Source of the DNA: Saksenaea vasiformis B4078
Lineage: Eukaryota > Mucoromycota > Mucoromycetes > Mucorales > Saksenaeaceae
NCBI GenBank assembly: GCA_000697055.1
Contig: JNDT01002262.1
Location: forward strand, 1-64,000
Direction of reading: 5' to 3'
DNA length: 64,000 nt
The first letter of the stretch is position 1; each line of letters starts with the position of its first letter. The position numbers and the translations under genes were made by a program. Under the pieces are notes generated by a model. It saw nothing but the letters and a program-made list of their open reading frames with translations. It was not told where the DNA came from and did not search any database. Positions 1 to 10,906 of this stretch are shown here, piece by piece.

Positions 1-275
1 GTATGTGGATTGGCTCATAGTTAGCGACGATTAAGATAGCGATGATATTGTATTCAATACCATTTGTATATATTTGCTCTCCGCATACAGACGCGTTCAT
101 ATAAAAGGACGGGATCCTAAATCCAGGATCCCCACGTTTTTATCATTAAGAAAAACGGTACTCACCATTCCTAACGAACATCCTAAAAGCTCGCTTCCTC
201 ACCCACATCCCCTTTACCTACGAATCCGATCTTCGTAAGTTAATAGCGACGTTGGCCATGGGCCGTGCTATTACA
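1..275. repeat. LTR-like direct repeat, left copy
   Basis: This stretch is repeated in direct orientation at 1958-2232 with an offset of 1957 bases and only about three differences, all transitions. The right copy is preceded by T, so the repeat reads TGTATG...ATTACA, with the TG...CA ends usual for LTRs. The first base of the left copy lies just outside the window. Identity near 99% suggests a recent insertion. It could instead be a simple segmental duplication. Confidence 0.6.
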
Positions 276-1956
276 CATACAACCAATTGTTTTAGCAAAA
301 CAGCTGTTACACTGTAGGTCACCTTCATGATAATGAATATAAGATTCGGCATGAATAAATATATAGTCATATTCACTTGCTTATTCGATACAAAATCGTT
401 AGATGATTCTAGTAATTTGTAAAAGTATGCTCATATCTGCAATGCAAGATGGCAAAATCAGATGAAGTACAAATAAGCGCAAGAATCTGTGAAGTTGCAT
501 CATAATCATTGGCTATTTTTACAAACTCAATTTACTTTATATTGATTGAGTTTGTGATATTTCACCATAGTAAGAGGATACAGTAACTATAAATGTGTAC
601 CTCTTGATTGGAGTTGTTTCAGAGACATAAGCTTTATTAAGAAGAATTTTTATTTTATCTAGCGCAGTAACAGAAGATCAGGTTCTGCATCCTTTTTTTT
701 TATCTTCTTTTCTGAATAAACAGGAGTCTCAACATATATCTTTGTTTTTTTCGATCTATCTTGTTTATTTCAAATACTACAAAGTTAATAGAGTTGTCGT
801 ATCTGACATAGTTACATTACTACACAGTGATTAGAACAATACGTCAGAACATGACAAAAGGTACTGAGGGTAGTTACTTTATTAGAACATGGTTGGAGGA
901 TGGTCGTGTCTCATCGGAACGTCCGAAAGTTTAGTAAATGTTGCGTGTTCGCACATCACACATCATCTCTTTCAAACGACCCCTTCTAAATAAAATGAGT
1001 GCGTCCTCTTTAGAAGCGTTTATGCTATTGTACAGCGGCGATCATTTCAATCGATCATATTTCTTCGAACATCGGCGGCCGCTCAAACGTTGCATATTTA
1101 TTCGTCATCTTTTGATTCGGAAAACAATCTCATATCTACAAAACTTCTGGACATCCGCCTAGGGATCGGGACCTAAGAAGACTTTTAAGAAAAGAATATG
1201 AGACGGGAGAAGTCAGCGAGACTGAGATGAAGATTTTTATTATTCAAAGAGTCTTCTTTTATATGTTTCTAAAATATGATCGGGACATTGATAGTGAGAC
1301 ATCTTGTAAACCAGTAATGACGAGAGTAGAAGTTTTCATTCAACTGAGTCCAAAGATACCAATGGTGCAATCACAAAAGTGATCTACAATTGGTAGCGAA
1401 AATAGACAATGATGGCCCTGGACAGTCGGTAACAAAAATCAGGAACTAGATTTAGATTACCACAGGTCCGCAATGAAGAAGAAAAACTCGTATGAAAATT
1501 TTACAAGAAGTTCATCTGGCGATAACTGAAACATTATGAAAAGGATGTCGAAATACGACAGATGTCACAAAGGACGATCCAACTGATATAAAGCCCACTG
1601 TTGTCGATTTATCATTTCCAATAATTACTATAGCGATCGTTGTAGTAGATCAATATAAAACATGCTCAAATCTCTGTCGAAAAAATATCAAATCACATTC
1701 GTTATTCATCAGAAAAGGCGTTACAACGATTCAATTTGCGATTATCTATCGGATGATCTATTTAAATACATCGGTTACATGATCGTTGCATATAACAAGC
1801 TGATCGGTCATGTTGATGCCAGTGCTGAATGCTTAACAGCAGTAAGTAAGTATACATCGGCATCCAAATTAAACTTACCTTGTTTTTTTTCAGCTTCAAT
1901 CAATTTCTGTGCTCAATACATACTGTAGCGGTGCTACAGATAGGTCTTCATGACCT
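276..1956. mobile_element. Interior of a short LTR-like element
   Basis: These 1.68 kb lie between the two direct repeats. I see no gag, protease, reverse transcriptase or integrase signature. The longest frames are under 90 codons and look like chance. The interior carries one copy of a dispersed repeat (892-1160) that also occurs twice elsewhere in the window, in inverted orientation. If the flanks are LTRs, this would be a non-autonomous (TRIM-like) element. A clear primer-binding site or polypurine tract was not recognised. Confidence 0.4.
892..1160 (+). repeat. Dispersed repeat family B, copy 1
   Basis: About 270 bases that recur in inverted orientation at 28997-29262 and, shorter, at 42464-42667. 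All copies start with a segment like TTGGAGGATGGTCGTGTC and share a stretch around a CAATCGATCAT-type core. A frame of 74 codons spans this copy, but it is not kept open in the others, so I do not call a protein. Superfamily unknown. Confidence 0.6.
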
Positions 1957-2232
1957 TGTATGTGGATTGGCTCATAGTTAGCGACGATTAAGATAGCGAT
2001 GATATTGTATTCAATACCATTTGTATGTATTTGCTCTCCGCATACAGACGCGTTCATATAAAAGGACGGGATCCTAAATCCAGGATCCCCACGTTTTTAT
2101 CATTAAGAAAAACGGTACTCACCATTCCTAACGAACATCCTAAAAGCTCGCTTCCTCACCCACATCCCCTTTATCTACGAATCCGATCTTCGCAAGTTAA
2201 TAGCGACGTTGGCCATGGGCCGTGCTATTACA
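1957..2232. repeat. LTR-like direct repeat, right copy
   Basis: Right copy of the terminal direct repeat, starting TGTATG and ending ATTACA. Homology to the other copy stops exactly at 2232. Homology to an unrelated dispersed repeat (inverted copy at 36272-36606) starts immediately after, at about 2233-2235. That junction is what an insertion boundary would look like. Confidence 0.6.
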
Positions 2233-2566
2233 TGTCCGGTCGACGTACGAATCGGGGCGGTGGCCGACATTTATGCGACAGAGCACCTCGATAGCGGACG
2301 TTGAGACCTTGCGACAGGTGCTTGTGATGTGCGCGGAGGTGTTCGACCGTTGATCGGGAGCATGATGGAGGATGGTCGTGTCCATGACTTTATGAATCGC
2401 TGCGCAAAAAAAAGCTATATTCAAGGAGTTGATATGCCAAGCCTTTCGAAGAAAGGTATTGCTCCGTATATGCTGTTTATCTCTAATCCACTTTATCCTA
2501 GGCGGCCGCACATATTCATAGCTGATGAGTACCCGACTTCCCAGATTTTCTGTCATACGATGGACA
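2233..2566 (+). repeat. Dispersed repeat family A, copy 1 (possible gene fragment)
   Basis: Closely matched by the reverse complement of 36272-36606. Both copies keep an open frame across most of the shared part (here from about 2329; in the other copy the whole 137-codon frame 36219-36632), with shared peptides such as MEDGRVHDFMNRC and SLSKKGIAPYML. That suggests it derives from a coding region. I do not recognise the protein. This copy is truncated on its left by the LTR-like repeat. Confidence 0.5.
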
Positions 2567-3628
2567 ACAGTACACGAGCATTTTCGGTTTATCAAAAATC
2601 ACGGATTTATACAGTCCGCCAGCTGCCCACGTGACCCGTGATTTTGAGTTTGGACTCACGGACGGTATCTGAAAATCCCAGGATAAATGTATAACCGTCT
2701 TCATATAGCTGATTTCAACGGCTTCACGTCTTCTGCTGATTATTAGGGTTGCAAGCAATATTTATTTACGTTGCCTTCATCATGTCTTTACTATAATGTA
2801 GATATATCATCTAGTACTTGTATCTCGCTCATTGACGCCGGCTTGAATATTAGGCGAATTGGAACACCTTTGTTCATGGATAGTGGTTTCGGATTACGTG
2901 TGATGATTTATGCATCTCCACTCTTTCTCTACCAGAATGATATAATGAATTCGCTATTATATCATGGATGTTCCAGATATGCTCTAGTTTGTACCGGGTG
3001 TCCTCATGCCCGAGAAGCTATTGGCCACACAACCTGTTTATCGTAATCTATCTGTGAAGATTTCTTGTTTGAGGCATGACCTGTTCTCGTTCTCAAACAC
3101 ATATTTAAAAACAAATATTCTATTCGATTGTCATCTATAACAAGCTATTATCCCTTTTTCTTCATTCTTTCGAATGTATTCATCTTAACAGTATTTTTCT
3201 TTATTGGTAATCATGTCATGGGCTAACCTGTTCTTCAGGATCCTCTTTCCGCGTGAGCCGTATCATCAACCTACGTAGTTGCGGGTACGGGATGGCTTTC
3301 TTGTGATGATATCAGCTCTTTTTTTCCTTTAACCAAACGGTTTGTCATTATTATTCCTTGTATGTCAATACTTACTGTGCAATAGACTTCTGAACAGTTT
3401 ATTACCTTCTTTTGTCTTTACTGATAACCAAGAGTAGATAGCTTTACTCCAAAATAAATCAAGCTAATATCCTTCCAACAGTGGGACATCTATGGGTGAT
3501 GACTGCTCAAGTCGTATTTGGTATCTCGTTTTCTCGCTGAACGCATTTTCTATTTATTGTAAGTGATTTCGCTGCAGTAACGTTTTGATACTGAGATTTT
3601 GAATCTACTATTGGTTGACGGTTATCAT
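2567..3628. other. Intergenic, no gene seen
   Basis: AT-rich DNA with only short chance frames (the longest is about 90 codons at 2771-3046). No splice-consistent gene, RNA gene or recognisable repeat end was found. Confidence 0.5.
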
Positions 3629-3655
3629 ACACCCACAACACCGTGTTGTGGGTGT
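3629..3655. repeat. Perfect 13-bp-arm palindrome
   Basis: Arms ACACCCACAACAC and GTGTTGTGGGTGT pair perfectly around a single central C at 3642. An A-run follows. There is no gene close enough to suggest a terminator. It may be a decayed transposon end or a hairpin in a repeat. Confidence 0.7.
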
Positions 3656-3954
3656 TTACAAAAAAAAAGCGCCGTAGATCCTGCGGGAACTGTAAGTCTT
3701 GTTTGATCAGGGTTCATTTGCATTGTGCCAATGACTTTTCCTAACAGGCGGCTTTGTGTGATGGCACCAGGACTACGTAAGTAATGCGCTTTGTTGTGCT
3801 TGCCATCTCCTCTAAGGTGTTCTAAGGGTCCTGCAAAACGTTCTCGTCCGGGAGGCGTATATGCTAAAACCATCAGGTAAAAAAAATTGTCGGACCTTTG
3901 TGTGAGCTGACTTTTCCGTGATTTTTCATACACCGTTCTGTTTGCTCAACGGTA

Positions 3955-4936
3955 CAGTGACCGCGCGCTAAACTCAATAAAAGTATATTCTCGCTATTGT
4001 TATGATTTTTGGTGTCCACCAATTTTGTTCGCGGTGAAATATAAAAAGTTCTCTAAACTTGTATTTTATACAGTTTGAATCCACATGTAAAATAGTCACA
4101 TGGTTTATCCGGTATATATACTGCTTATCCTGGGTGAGACGTGTGGAAGCATTGACAAGAATACAGTGTGTCTCCTCTTAATTCTGGGCTTTGGTAACAG
4201 CCTAAATGCTGAAATTAGGCGGGGGATGAATTAAGAGAAAAGGGCACTGCAGTTCACTCTGCGGATTGGATAGAGCAAGTCTCTGTTGTTACACAGGGAG
4301 AACTGAAGAAGGATCTCCATTAAGAGTGGTTGGATAGCCAACATTAGTTTTTGATTACTTCATACTTTTCCAAACAATAAAACATTGGCATAGTAATGGT
4401 CAAAGTTCTCTGATATGTATGTTTTATGCCTTGCAAAGGCGTCCCCGATTCTTTTTCAACCCTCCAAAACACCTTGAATGTTGGCATTGGCGAGGAAATG
4501 AAAGTTTTTATAAGTATTTTTTTGGTCACATCGAAAATCCTGAAAGTAGGCGAGGGATGAAAAGTTCGGGAATTGAATTAAGAAGGGGACACTGTATATT
4601 TATATGCCATTGTACACATACAGAATTTATTGACTACTAAAATAGTCTTGAACATTCATTCGTTTTACATTCGCTACTGCCCAATCTAGCGCCCTGAGCT
4701 TCCTCAATACCATCAACTCGAGGTGTCCATCCAATAGGTTCTCCAAGTCCGACACATTATGCGCTTGCTGTAGAAGGACTTTTGCAACGTATCACGATTG
4801 GTTAGGCCAATAAGAACCAGTTTCCGTACAGAAGGTGTACCCCAATCGCGAGCTTTAAATTTGTTTTAATTATATTCTCGATAATGTTATGAGGTTTCCA
4901 GTCCACCAAGATTATAATTTCAGCGCGCGGTTACTG
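3955..4936. mobile_element. Tc1/mariner-like TIR element (non-autonomous)
   Basis: The left end CAGTGACCGCGCGCT and the reverse complement of the right end CAGTAACCGCGCGCT are near-identical, and both are bordered by TA (3953-3954 and 4937-4938), the Tc1/mariner target site. Both flanks also carry a TATATTCTCG(C/A)TA-like subterminal motif, which recurs in the element at 31984-32760. No transposase frame remains. A second TIR element (4164-4595) is nested inside. Confidence 0.6.
4164..4595. mobile_element. Nested TA-flanked MITE-like element
   Basis: The left end reads CAGTGTGTCTCCTCTTAATTC and the right end, reversed, CAGTGTCCCCTTCTTAATTC. TA is present on both sides (4162-4163, 4596-4597). 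An internal degenerate third copy of the end lies near 4225-4248 (AGGCGGGGGATGAATTAAGA), so the element may be composite. No coding capacity. The CAGTG start and TA flanks fit Tc1/mariner. Confidence 0.55.
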
Positions 4937-4939
4937 TAC

Positions 4940-5880
4940 TTCACCAGAACTTTCGTGCGTTTCGTTTCTTCCACTTTGCCTACGCTATCCTGGTGGCACT
5001 TCTTATCCAAGTACTGCAGTGATGGCGTATGTGGGATCGGCGTTGTCCTTTCTGGCTCCGTATACTTTCTTTTTTGTTGTCGCCGCGGGTACTCGATGTT
5101 GTCAACAACGTATGCTTGTGCCTTCTGTATCGACACAGCGACGCCCTTTTCTAGGCATTTCCCAATTTTCTCCAGCTGACTGTACGTGCTGTCGCAGATC
5201 TACTCTATTGCTTGAATCTTCTCATTTTCCTCACCGATTGTCTTGTCTGTCGTGATCTAACGTACATGTGTTCTGGGCCTTGGAGCATAAAAACAGGCCT
5301 AATGCGGCCAATGCGTGCATTGGTGTTCTGGAAAGAACATCATCCAAGCTTGTGAAAGATACCATCAAGCAACGGGCTGCCCAGATATCACACTCTATTT
5401 CTCTAGCAAACGGGAAACTTTCGCAGACCTTCGTTCCGTCCCAGACAACTGGGGCGACAAATGATACGCAATAAATTAAGAGGATCGGTAGAACGTAGTG
5501 CTTTCAATAAACAGAGGTACAGCGGTCGATGGCACAGTTCATAAACTTCTCGTTGACCTGATTTTGCACCTCAAGGATTACGGGGGGAAAAGATTTCCCG
5601 TTGCTACCATGAGCCAGATATAGCACATCACAGGCTTTTGCATTCATGAATTCAGTGGATGCTGCTGTGTACGTATTGGTTGAGGCGCTCCGAAGACACT
5701 TCGTTACAAGTCCAATATCCCGAAAATGAGTAAGCACGGTCTTGCTTATCAAGTCGGTTCGTGGGCGATGACCGTGTGGAAGACGACATCATTAATGTCA
5801 ACGTCGCTTCCATCTAATTTTTTTTTTAGTGAGATGGCTAGGATGTCTAACTTACTGTTGGCAGGATCCGTTGCGATCAC
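4940..5880 (-). pseudogene. PD-(D/E)XK nuclease-like repeat gene, broken
   Basis: Read on the minus strand, the frame from 5752 contains DVLYLAHGSNG, then PPVILEVQNQVN, giving a D...ExQ pattern like PDDEXK_2/Rpn-type nuclease folds. Multicopy genes with similar ExQ cores are, from memory, common in Mucorales genomes. A TGA at 5504-5506 interrupts the frame. Directly beyond it the same frame continues with KHYVLPILLIYCVSFVAPVV and ARETECDIWAARCL, so it is one gene with a nonsense change. Upstream (about 5760-5880, DPANSKLDILAISLKKKLDG) the frame is shifted. The C-terminal part (SIQKAQAYVVDNIEYPRRQQ, 4912-5136) runs into the end of the TIR element. The family assignment is inference. Confidence 0.45.
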
Positions 5881-5946
5881 CTAGTGAAGAAGCCCACATC
5901 TTGTTTCCCTAGGGCTGTAAGAAGTGTTTCAGCTGTGTTTTTGCTA

Positions 5947-6144
5947 TCATGGAGCTCTCCTTATATTGAGACTGTTGATCACGTTTTCTCGCCAGAAGTC
6001 GCAGATCCGTCCTCTTGCAAACGGCAGCCCGTCAGAGATCTTCATTGCGTTCCAGAACGAGGGTGGGACACCGGATACAACAATGAGCAGCAAGGTCGGT
6101 GATTCATTGTGTCGTTGGTGAATACAGAGGCGGGCACGGACCAC
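5947..6144 (-). pseudogene. Second fragment of the same PD-(D/E)XK-like family
   Basis: The minus-strand frame includes LLLIVVSGVPPSFWNAMKIS and LPFARGRICDFWREN. These line up with LLIYCVSFVAPVVWDGTKVC and FPFARETECDIWAAR of the neighbouring broken gene (4940-5880). It is therefore a partial paralogue, probably left by tandem duplication or repeated insertion. No start or full domain is present. Confidence 0.4.
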
Positions 6145-6149
6145 GAAGC

Positions 6150-7207
6150 CCTCCGTAACACGTTACATGAATGACCCTAAGCGGTAGAACCTGAGTGCCA
6201 GCAGTAATTTCCAAGAAACATCACTTTTTGACGTAAAATTATTCGACTTGTGAATACATAAAGATATTTATCTGACGTAAGTACTGCACTTGTTCAGAAT
6301 CAGACATTTCTAAGTGTAGAGTGCATCCTTCCCACCAAAATGCCTTTAGATTAACAAGACGATTACATAAATATAGTCGATGCAATGAATCGTACAATGT
6401 GAAAAAAATAAATAAAAGAGCCTGTCCAAGCGCAAGTGTCATCGGATAACTGAGGATGTTTGTGTGTAACAATGCAATGCTCTCTGACACCGAAAGAAAT
6501 AGTCTTCCACGAGAGCTGCTACTTATGCTGACGTCATTGTGCGAGACTCAAAATGAATTGCGAGCCGGACAAGCGGGATGTCATGATGACGGTCCCCTTG
6601 AACAATTTAATTTCCGCTAAAGCGTCTCTGCTACTGGGCCCTTTGGAACGTATCATTTCAGACAGTGAGGTACGTGGTGCTGGAGTTGGGGTGTGGAGCA
6701 GTAATCTATGCTCATGGAACAAGATTCATTGCTTGATTATGCTAATCAAGTATCCATTTTCTAGAAAATTGCGCTTCTGTTTGACATTCATCAGTAGCCA
6801 GTCAAAGGGACTCCGACATCGTTGGCTTAAGTAAGTACTAAGAAATCATCTTCTTTTCCATTTAAAAAGAAAACGGCAAAGCAAAAAAAGAGAAAAAGAA
6901 AAGGAGGAACGAACGCTTCTGCGCCAAAAAAGGAACAGCGCAACACCAAACGTTAAAAAAAGAAGTCAAGGAGACGATAGGCTTTTTGAGCTGTCACTTC
7001 CAACATATTGGACAGTCCAACACCGACAGTACATCCTTCTATGTCTGTGCGTCGACCTGCTTCTTGCCTGAATTTCCTCATTTCTTTTTTTATCTTCCTA
7101 TTACTTATGTTTATCTTTAAACGTAGGAGCCAGATCCATTCCATATCTTTTTCCTGTCACTCATAGCCGCCGCCCGAACAACCTCTTTTCCCTTTCAATC
7201 ACAAACT
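6150..7207. other. Intergenic, no firm gene
   Basis: Contains a 93-codon plus-strand frame at 6553-6834 (MNCEPDKRDVMMTVPLNN...) that I do not recognise and that lacks support. From about 6850 the DNA becomes A-rich and then pyrimidine-rich towards the CDH1 start at 7208, as expected for a fungal promoter and 5' leader. No clear TATA box was seen. Confidence 0.4.
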
Positions 7208-7620
7208 ATGAGCAACTCCTATCGACAAAAATTACGTTCAGCTACACGCACAAGAGAAAACAATGCAAGCGAAAAAACCACCACAGACGATATGGCGATT
7301 GACTCCAACGAAACAGGAGGCCTCCATAGCCCGAAAACCCCGCCTGCGTCCGTGACAGAAGGCTCCAACGAAGTCCCAACCATAGAACCCTATTTTCCAC
7401 CCTCGCCGTATGGACGGAAACGTCAGCAAATTCACGGAGACCGGTAGGAAGAGCAAAAACAAAGGAAAACACAAAGTTGTTAAGTTCATCTGCAGGTTTA
7501 TACCCATCAATGACGGAAACTTGTCTCGGGATTATCAGTTTATTGATTCATCCCCGCCGAGTAGTTCACGACAGCCACATACAGATATCGAATACCATGC
7601 CGATCAAGGTAAAAAAAAAA

Positions 7621-7664
<44 letters not shown>

Positions 7665-9088
7665 GAGAAAGAAATGAATCGAATTCACTGAATCACACTT
7701 GCTGTACATAGATCTGGAGTTTCGCCGACGACAAGCATATTATCGGACCGAAGTGCTCAATGATGCGATGGCTGCCGAAGAATTTACCCTCCCGACATCC
7801 TCACCGCGCACTCCGCGAAAGCTATTCCAATACAGCCAGAGAGTACCTGATTTCACCAATTACACCAGTGTTTTCGACTCTCCTACCGGTCCTAAATACC
7901 AGTCATCACCCATCAGCGAAGCAGGACGAAAGGTCCTACTGGCGCATCAACGACCACCTAGAGTCATCAGTCACTCAGCTATCAAGATTCTAGACGCACC
8001 AAACTTAAAGGTAAGAGAGATACAGGGAACCCAAATGTTGCATAATAGTTCTGTTAATTTTGTGGGACATCATGTTTAGGATGATTTCTATCTGAATCTT
8101 ATTGATTGGGGTACCAATGACTGTCTTGCGGTGGGCCTTGACACCTGTGTCTACTTATGGAACGCCAACACCAGCCGCGTCACGAAGCTATGTGATTTCG
8201 ATACCGATGTTGTCACATCGGTAAGTTGGGCGCAACATGGATCACATTTGGCCATTGGCACGAACAAAGGAAGGATATTTCTGTGGGACACGGAAGGATC
8301 AGGTCGAAGGATCAGGATGTGGTCAGGTCATACGTCGAGAGTTGGTACGTTTGTAATCTGGTTATGTTTTTTTTTCTCTATTTTCATTTTCATTTTGCTT
8401 AACTTGCATGTGTCTTGTAGGATCCATGACATGGTACGCGAACATTCTCACCACAGGAGGCCGTGATCACAAGATCTTCCACCGTGATGTGCGGTCGCCT
8501 GATCCTTATTTCAGAGAACTACACCGCCATACCCAGGAAGTATGTGGTTTAAAATGGAATCAGGAAGGGACTATGCTGGCTTCCGGGGGCAACGACAACA
8601 ACCTTATGGTGTGGAATTCACATGATAATACGTTAATCCATAAATTGACACATCATACTGCGGCTGTCAAGGCTATTGGATGGAGTCCCATGGATCGTGG
8701 CAAACTCGTTAGTGGTGGCGGTGCAGCCGACAAAACCATCAAATTTTGGAATGCTAATTCCGGCGAGTTAATTTCATCGCATGACACGGGTTCTCAGGTG
8801 TGCAACATGGTATGGTCAAAGAACTCTAACGAACTGGTCTCTTCGCATGGTTACGCAAGTCATTCCGTAAGCTCGTCTAACCAGGTCATTGTATGGAAAG
8901 CATCAACAATGACTCGCGTGGCTACTTTGACTGGACATAGTAGTCGTGTACTCTATATGTCAATGAATCCCGACGGAACCACCATTGTAACAGGTGCTGG
9001 TGACGAAACTTTACGCTTCTGGGATGTCTTTTCATCCATATCATGTCACCGCCGCGAAGCAGAAGATAGACATACGCGACTGCGGTGA
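7208..9088 (+). CDS. CDH1: Cdh1/Fizzy-related APC/C activator
   Basis: WD40 co-activator that brings substrates to the anaphase-promoting complex in late mitosis and G1. Exons 7208-7443, 7496-7608, 7712-8010, 8080-8344 and 8421-9088 give 526 residues with all junctions in phase. The C-box DRFIP is assembled across the first intron (residues about 78-82). The WD40 propeller starts at DDFYLNLIDWG and runs through TCVYLWNANTSRVTKLCD, TSRVGSMTWY, EVCGLKWNQEG and ASGGNDNNLMVWN. EVCGLKW and ASGGNDN are typical of Cdh1/Cdc20. LDAPNLKDDFYLN and the Cdh1-like EVCGL region favour Cdh1 over Cdc20, though the split is not absolute. The protein ends TRLR, a variant of the C-terminal IR tail that docks on APC3. 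Intron 2 contains an AAAG microsatellite. Confidence 0.93.
7620..7674. repeat. (AAAG)n microsatellite in CDH1 intron 2
   Basis: About twelve AAAG/GAAA units follow directly after the GTAAAA donor at 7609, inside the 103-base intron 7609-7711. The tract can be read as KKERKKERKK in one frame, but the splice sites and the conserved coding on both sides place it in an intron. Confidence 0.85.
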
Positions 9089-9869
9089 AAGAAAAAAAAA
9101 ACTATCTTTGCTATTTCTAGCTTTTCTTTTCTCTTAACCCCTTTCCAAAATCACACATTTGTACAGCACACTCAACACTCAAAAAATATAACTTAGTTTG
9201 CATCCCAAACCCCTATTGCCTACTCTGATCAGCTGAATACGTTCTTCAAATTCAGTTATAACAGTATACACTCAGTTCGTAAATTAGTCTTGCGCTCTGT
9301 GTTTTCAAGTAAAAAAAAAAAAGGAACTGTGTCTACAGCTCCTGTTGAAAAAAAGAAAAAAAAACTTTGTCCCAGTTGTAATCAACCAGTTCTTATTCGT
9401 CACAATTATCGCGATTGCCTTCAGAATATGAAGTTTAAAATGATCTCAAAGAAACTGCGTACAAACATGAACATGTCGATCTTATGCTGATCTCGAAAGG
9501 GCAGGTGATGTTTGCAGTGGAAAATTGAAAAGAAGCATGGTTCCATTCTGACGCATGACGTGTGAATAAGGTTTTTTTTCTTTAAAAAAAGGTCTTATCG
9601 GATGCACCATGGTGACAAAATTTTATTTTGTACTGTACCTGCGACCGAAAAAAAAAAAAAAGAAAAATCCCTCCAGGACGATGGCGTTATCGGAAATGTT
9701 TCAAGTATGTGTCGTTCAAGAGAATGCCTTTGGGTTTTATCGCATAGCTTGAACACATGAAAAATTCCCAGTGCATGTTTCTCAATATGGATAGTTGTTG
9801 GCAGATTGATTCAAAAATGGTAAGCCAACCATTGTTACAGGTCAATTTTTCCTTCTTGCTTTTGAATCA
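9089..9869. other. Intergenic, possible zinc-knuckle relic
   Basis: CDH1 3' region and the 5' region of the next gene. A 66-codon plus-strand frame at 9290-9490 contains LCPSCNQPVLIRHNYRDCLQN, a C-x2-C...H...C pattern like zinc knuckles found in transposon-derived fungal proteins. It follows an A-rich stretch and has no other support, so I do not call a gene. Confidence 0.35.
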
Positions 9870-10745
9870 ATGGCCTCGGCTGACTCGCATCCTACCTGTT
9901 CCGATCCTTATGCCGGGCAATATCCGACGCCTCCACCTTTACCTCTCGAAGAAAGCCGTCGTTCTTCAAATGAAAATGCACCTGTACCTCGTACATCATC
10001 TGGCAGTATGCGTCTACCAGCCCCCGTGCCAGAAGCCCACGATAGAGTCAGAGCAAGTGGGAGCGACTATTATGATCCCGACGCAATCCCCCTCGACGTT
10101 TATCTTCAAGCAGAAGCAGAACGAAGGCGCAGTGAAGAAGTAGGACGCACAGAAGATCGCGTTGAACCAAGGCGACAGGAACAACATGAAGAAGAAGAAG
10201 AAGAGCAGCATCGTAGACCCTCTATCCTCCCTCACCAAGAAGCCACTCACCAACCTGGGCAAAGTTATATAGGCAGTCATGGGCATTATCCTAACCGTAC
10301 AGACCTGCCTTCAATAACCTATCCAGCTTCTCCAGTACGATTCTATAGCCACAGTGTTCCTATGATGGGCTTTACAAGTCCACAGCCGAGACCACTCCCA
10401 CCATGGCAACCGCAACCGATGGCAAGGCCACAGCCTCCTATGACGTTCTTGGGTAGAAAGCCTCCCCATTACATCTGTTCTAGCTGCTGTTCCTGCTGTT
10501 GCACTATCATTTTTATCCTGCTGATGCTTGCTGGTGTCGCACTAATTATCGTAGCCGTCATGACAAGCAATTCATGCGCTGACCAATGTCATACAGCATC
10601 CGATGCAGGGTCTTGCAGCATTGTGTGTAATCAAATAGTCCATGATGCTTTGTTATACGGTGGCATCGGTATTGCAGGTTTGTCAAGTCTGTTTGTTTTG
10701 TGGAGATTGCGCACGTGCATTTGTACAGGTTGTTCCTATCGGTAA
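9870..10745 (+). CDS. Proline-rich protein with two C-terminal membrane segments
   Basis: A single-exon frame of 291 residues that I do not recognise as a named family. The first 200 residues are low-complexity: PTPPPLPLEE, a charged EEEEEEQHRR stretch, then proline/glutamine-rich PRPLPPWQPQPMARPQPP. A cysteine cluster CSSCCSCCC (about 203-211), a good candidate for palmitoylation, leads into a hydrophobic helix (about 212-232). A 28-residue loop with four cysteines (CADQC...CSIVC) and a second hydrophobic helix (about 261-280) follow, then a short Cys-rich tail. The layout suggests a cytosolic disordered N-terminus anchored by a hairpin or two-pass domain with a disulfide-bonded loop. The next gene converges from the minus strand about 160 bases downstream. 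Confidence 0.7.
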   Translation: MASADSHPTCSDPYAGQYPTPPPLPLEESRRSSNENAPVPRTSSGSMRLPAPVPEAHDRVRASGSDYYDPDAIPLDVYLQAEAERRRSEEVGRTEDRVEPRRQEQHEEEEEEQHRRPSILPHQEATHQPGQSYIGSHGHYPNRTDLPSITYPASPVRFYSHSVPMMGFTSPQPRPLPPWQPQPMARPQPPMTFLGRKPPHYICSSCCSCCCTIIFILLMLAGVALIIVAVMTSNSCADQCHTASDAGSCSIVCNQIVHDALLYGGIGIAGLSSLFVLWRLRTCICTGCSYR

Positions 10746-10906
10746 ACAGTACCGCTATTTTTTTTATTGTTTTACATGTATTAGAATCCTTGACTTTTAC
10801 ACAAAATGAAGTATTCTGGTCATCCGCGAGTAATGAATTAATGATAATGCCTTGAGGGGGTGTCTATGCTGATATCTAACATGGTTGGTCTACGTTTCCA
10901 TCGTCT

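Noticed and set aside
7410..7691. Frames reading KKERKKERKK across 7410-7691
   Set aside because: The stretch is a spliced-out AAAG microsatellite in CDH1 intron 2; conserved coding resumes at 7712.
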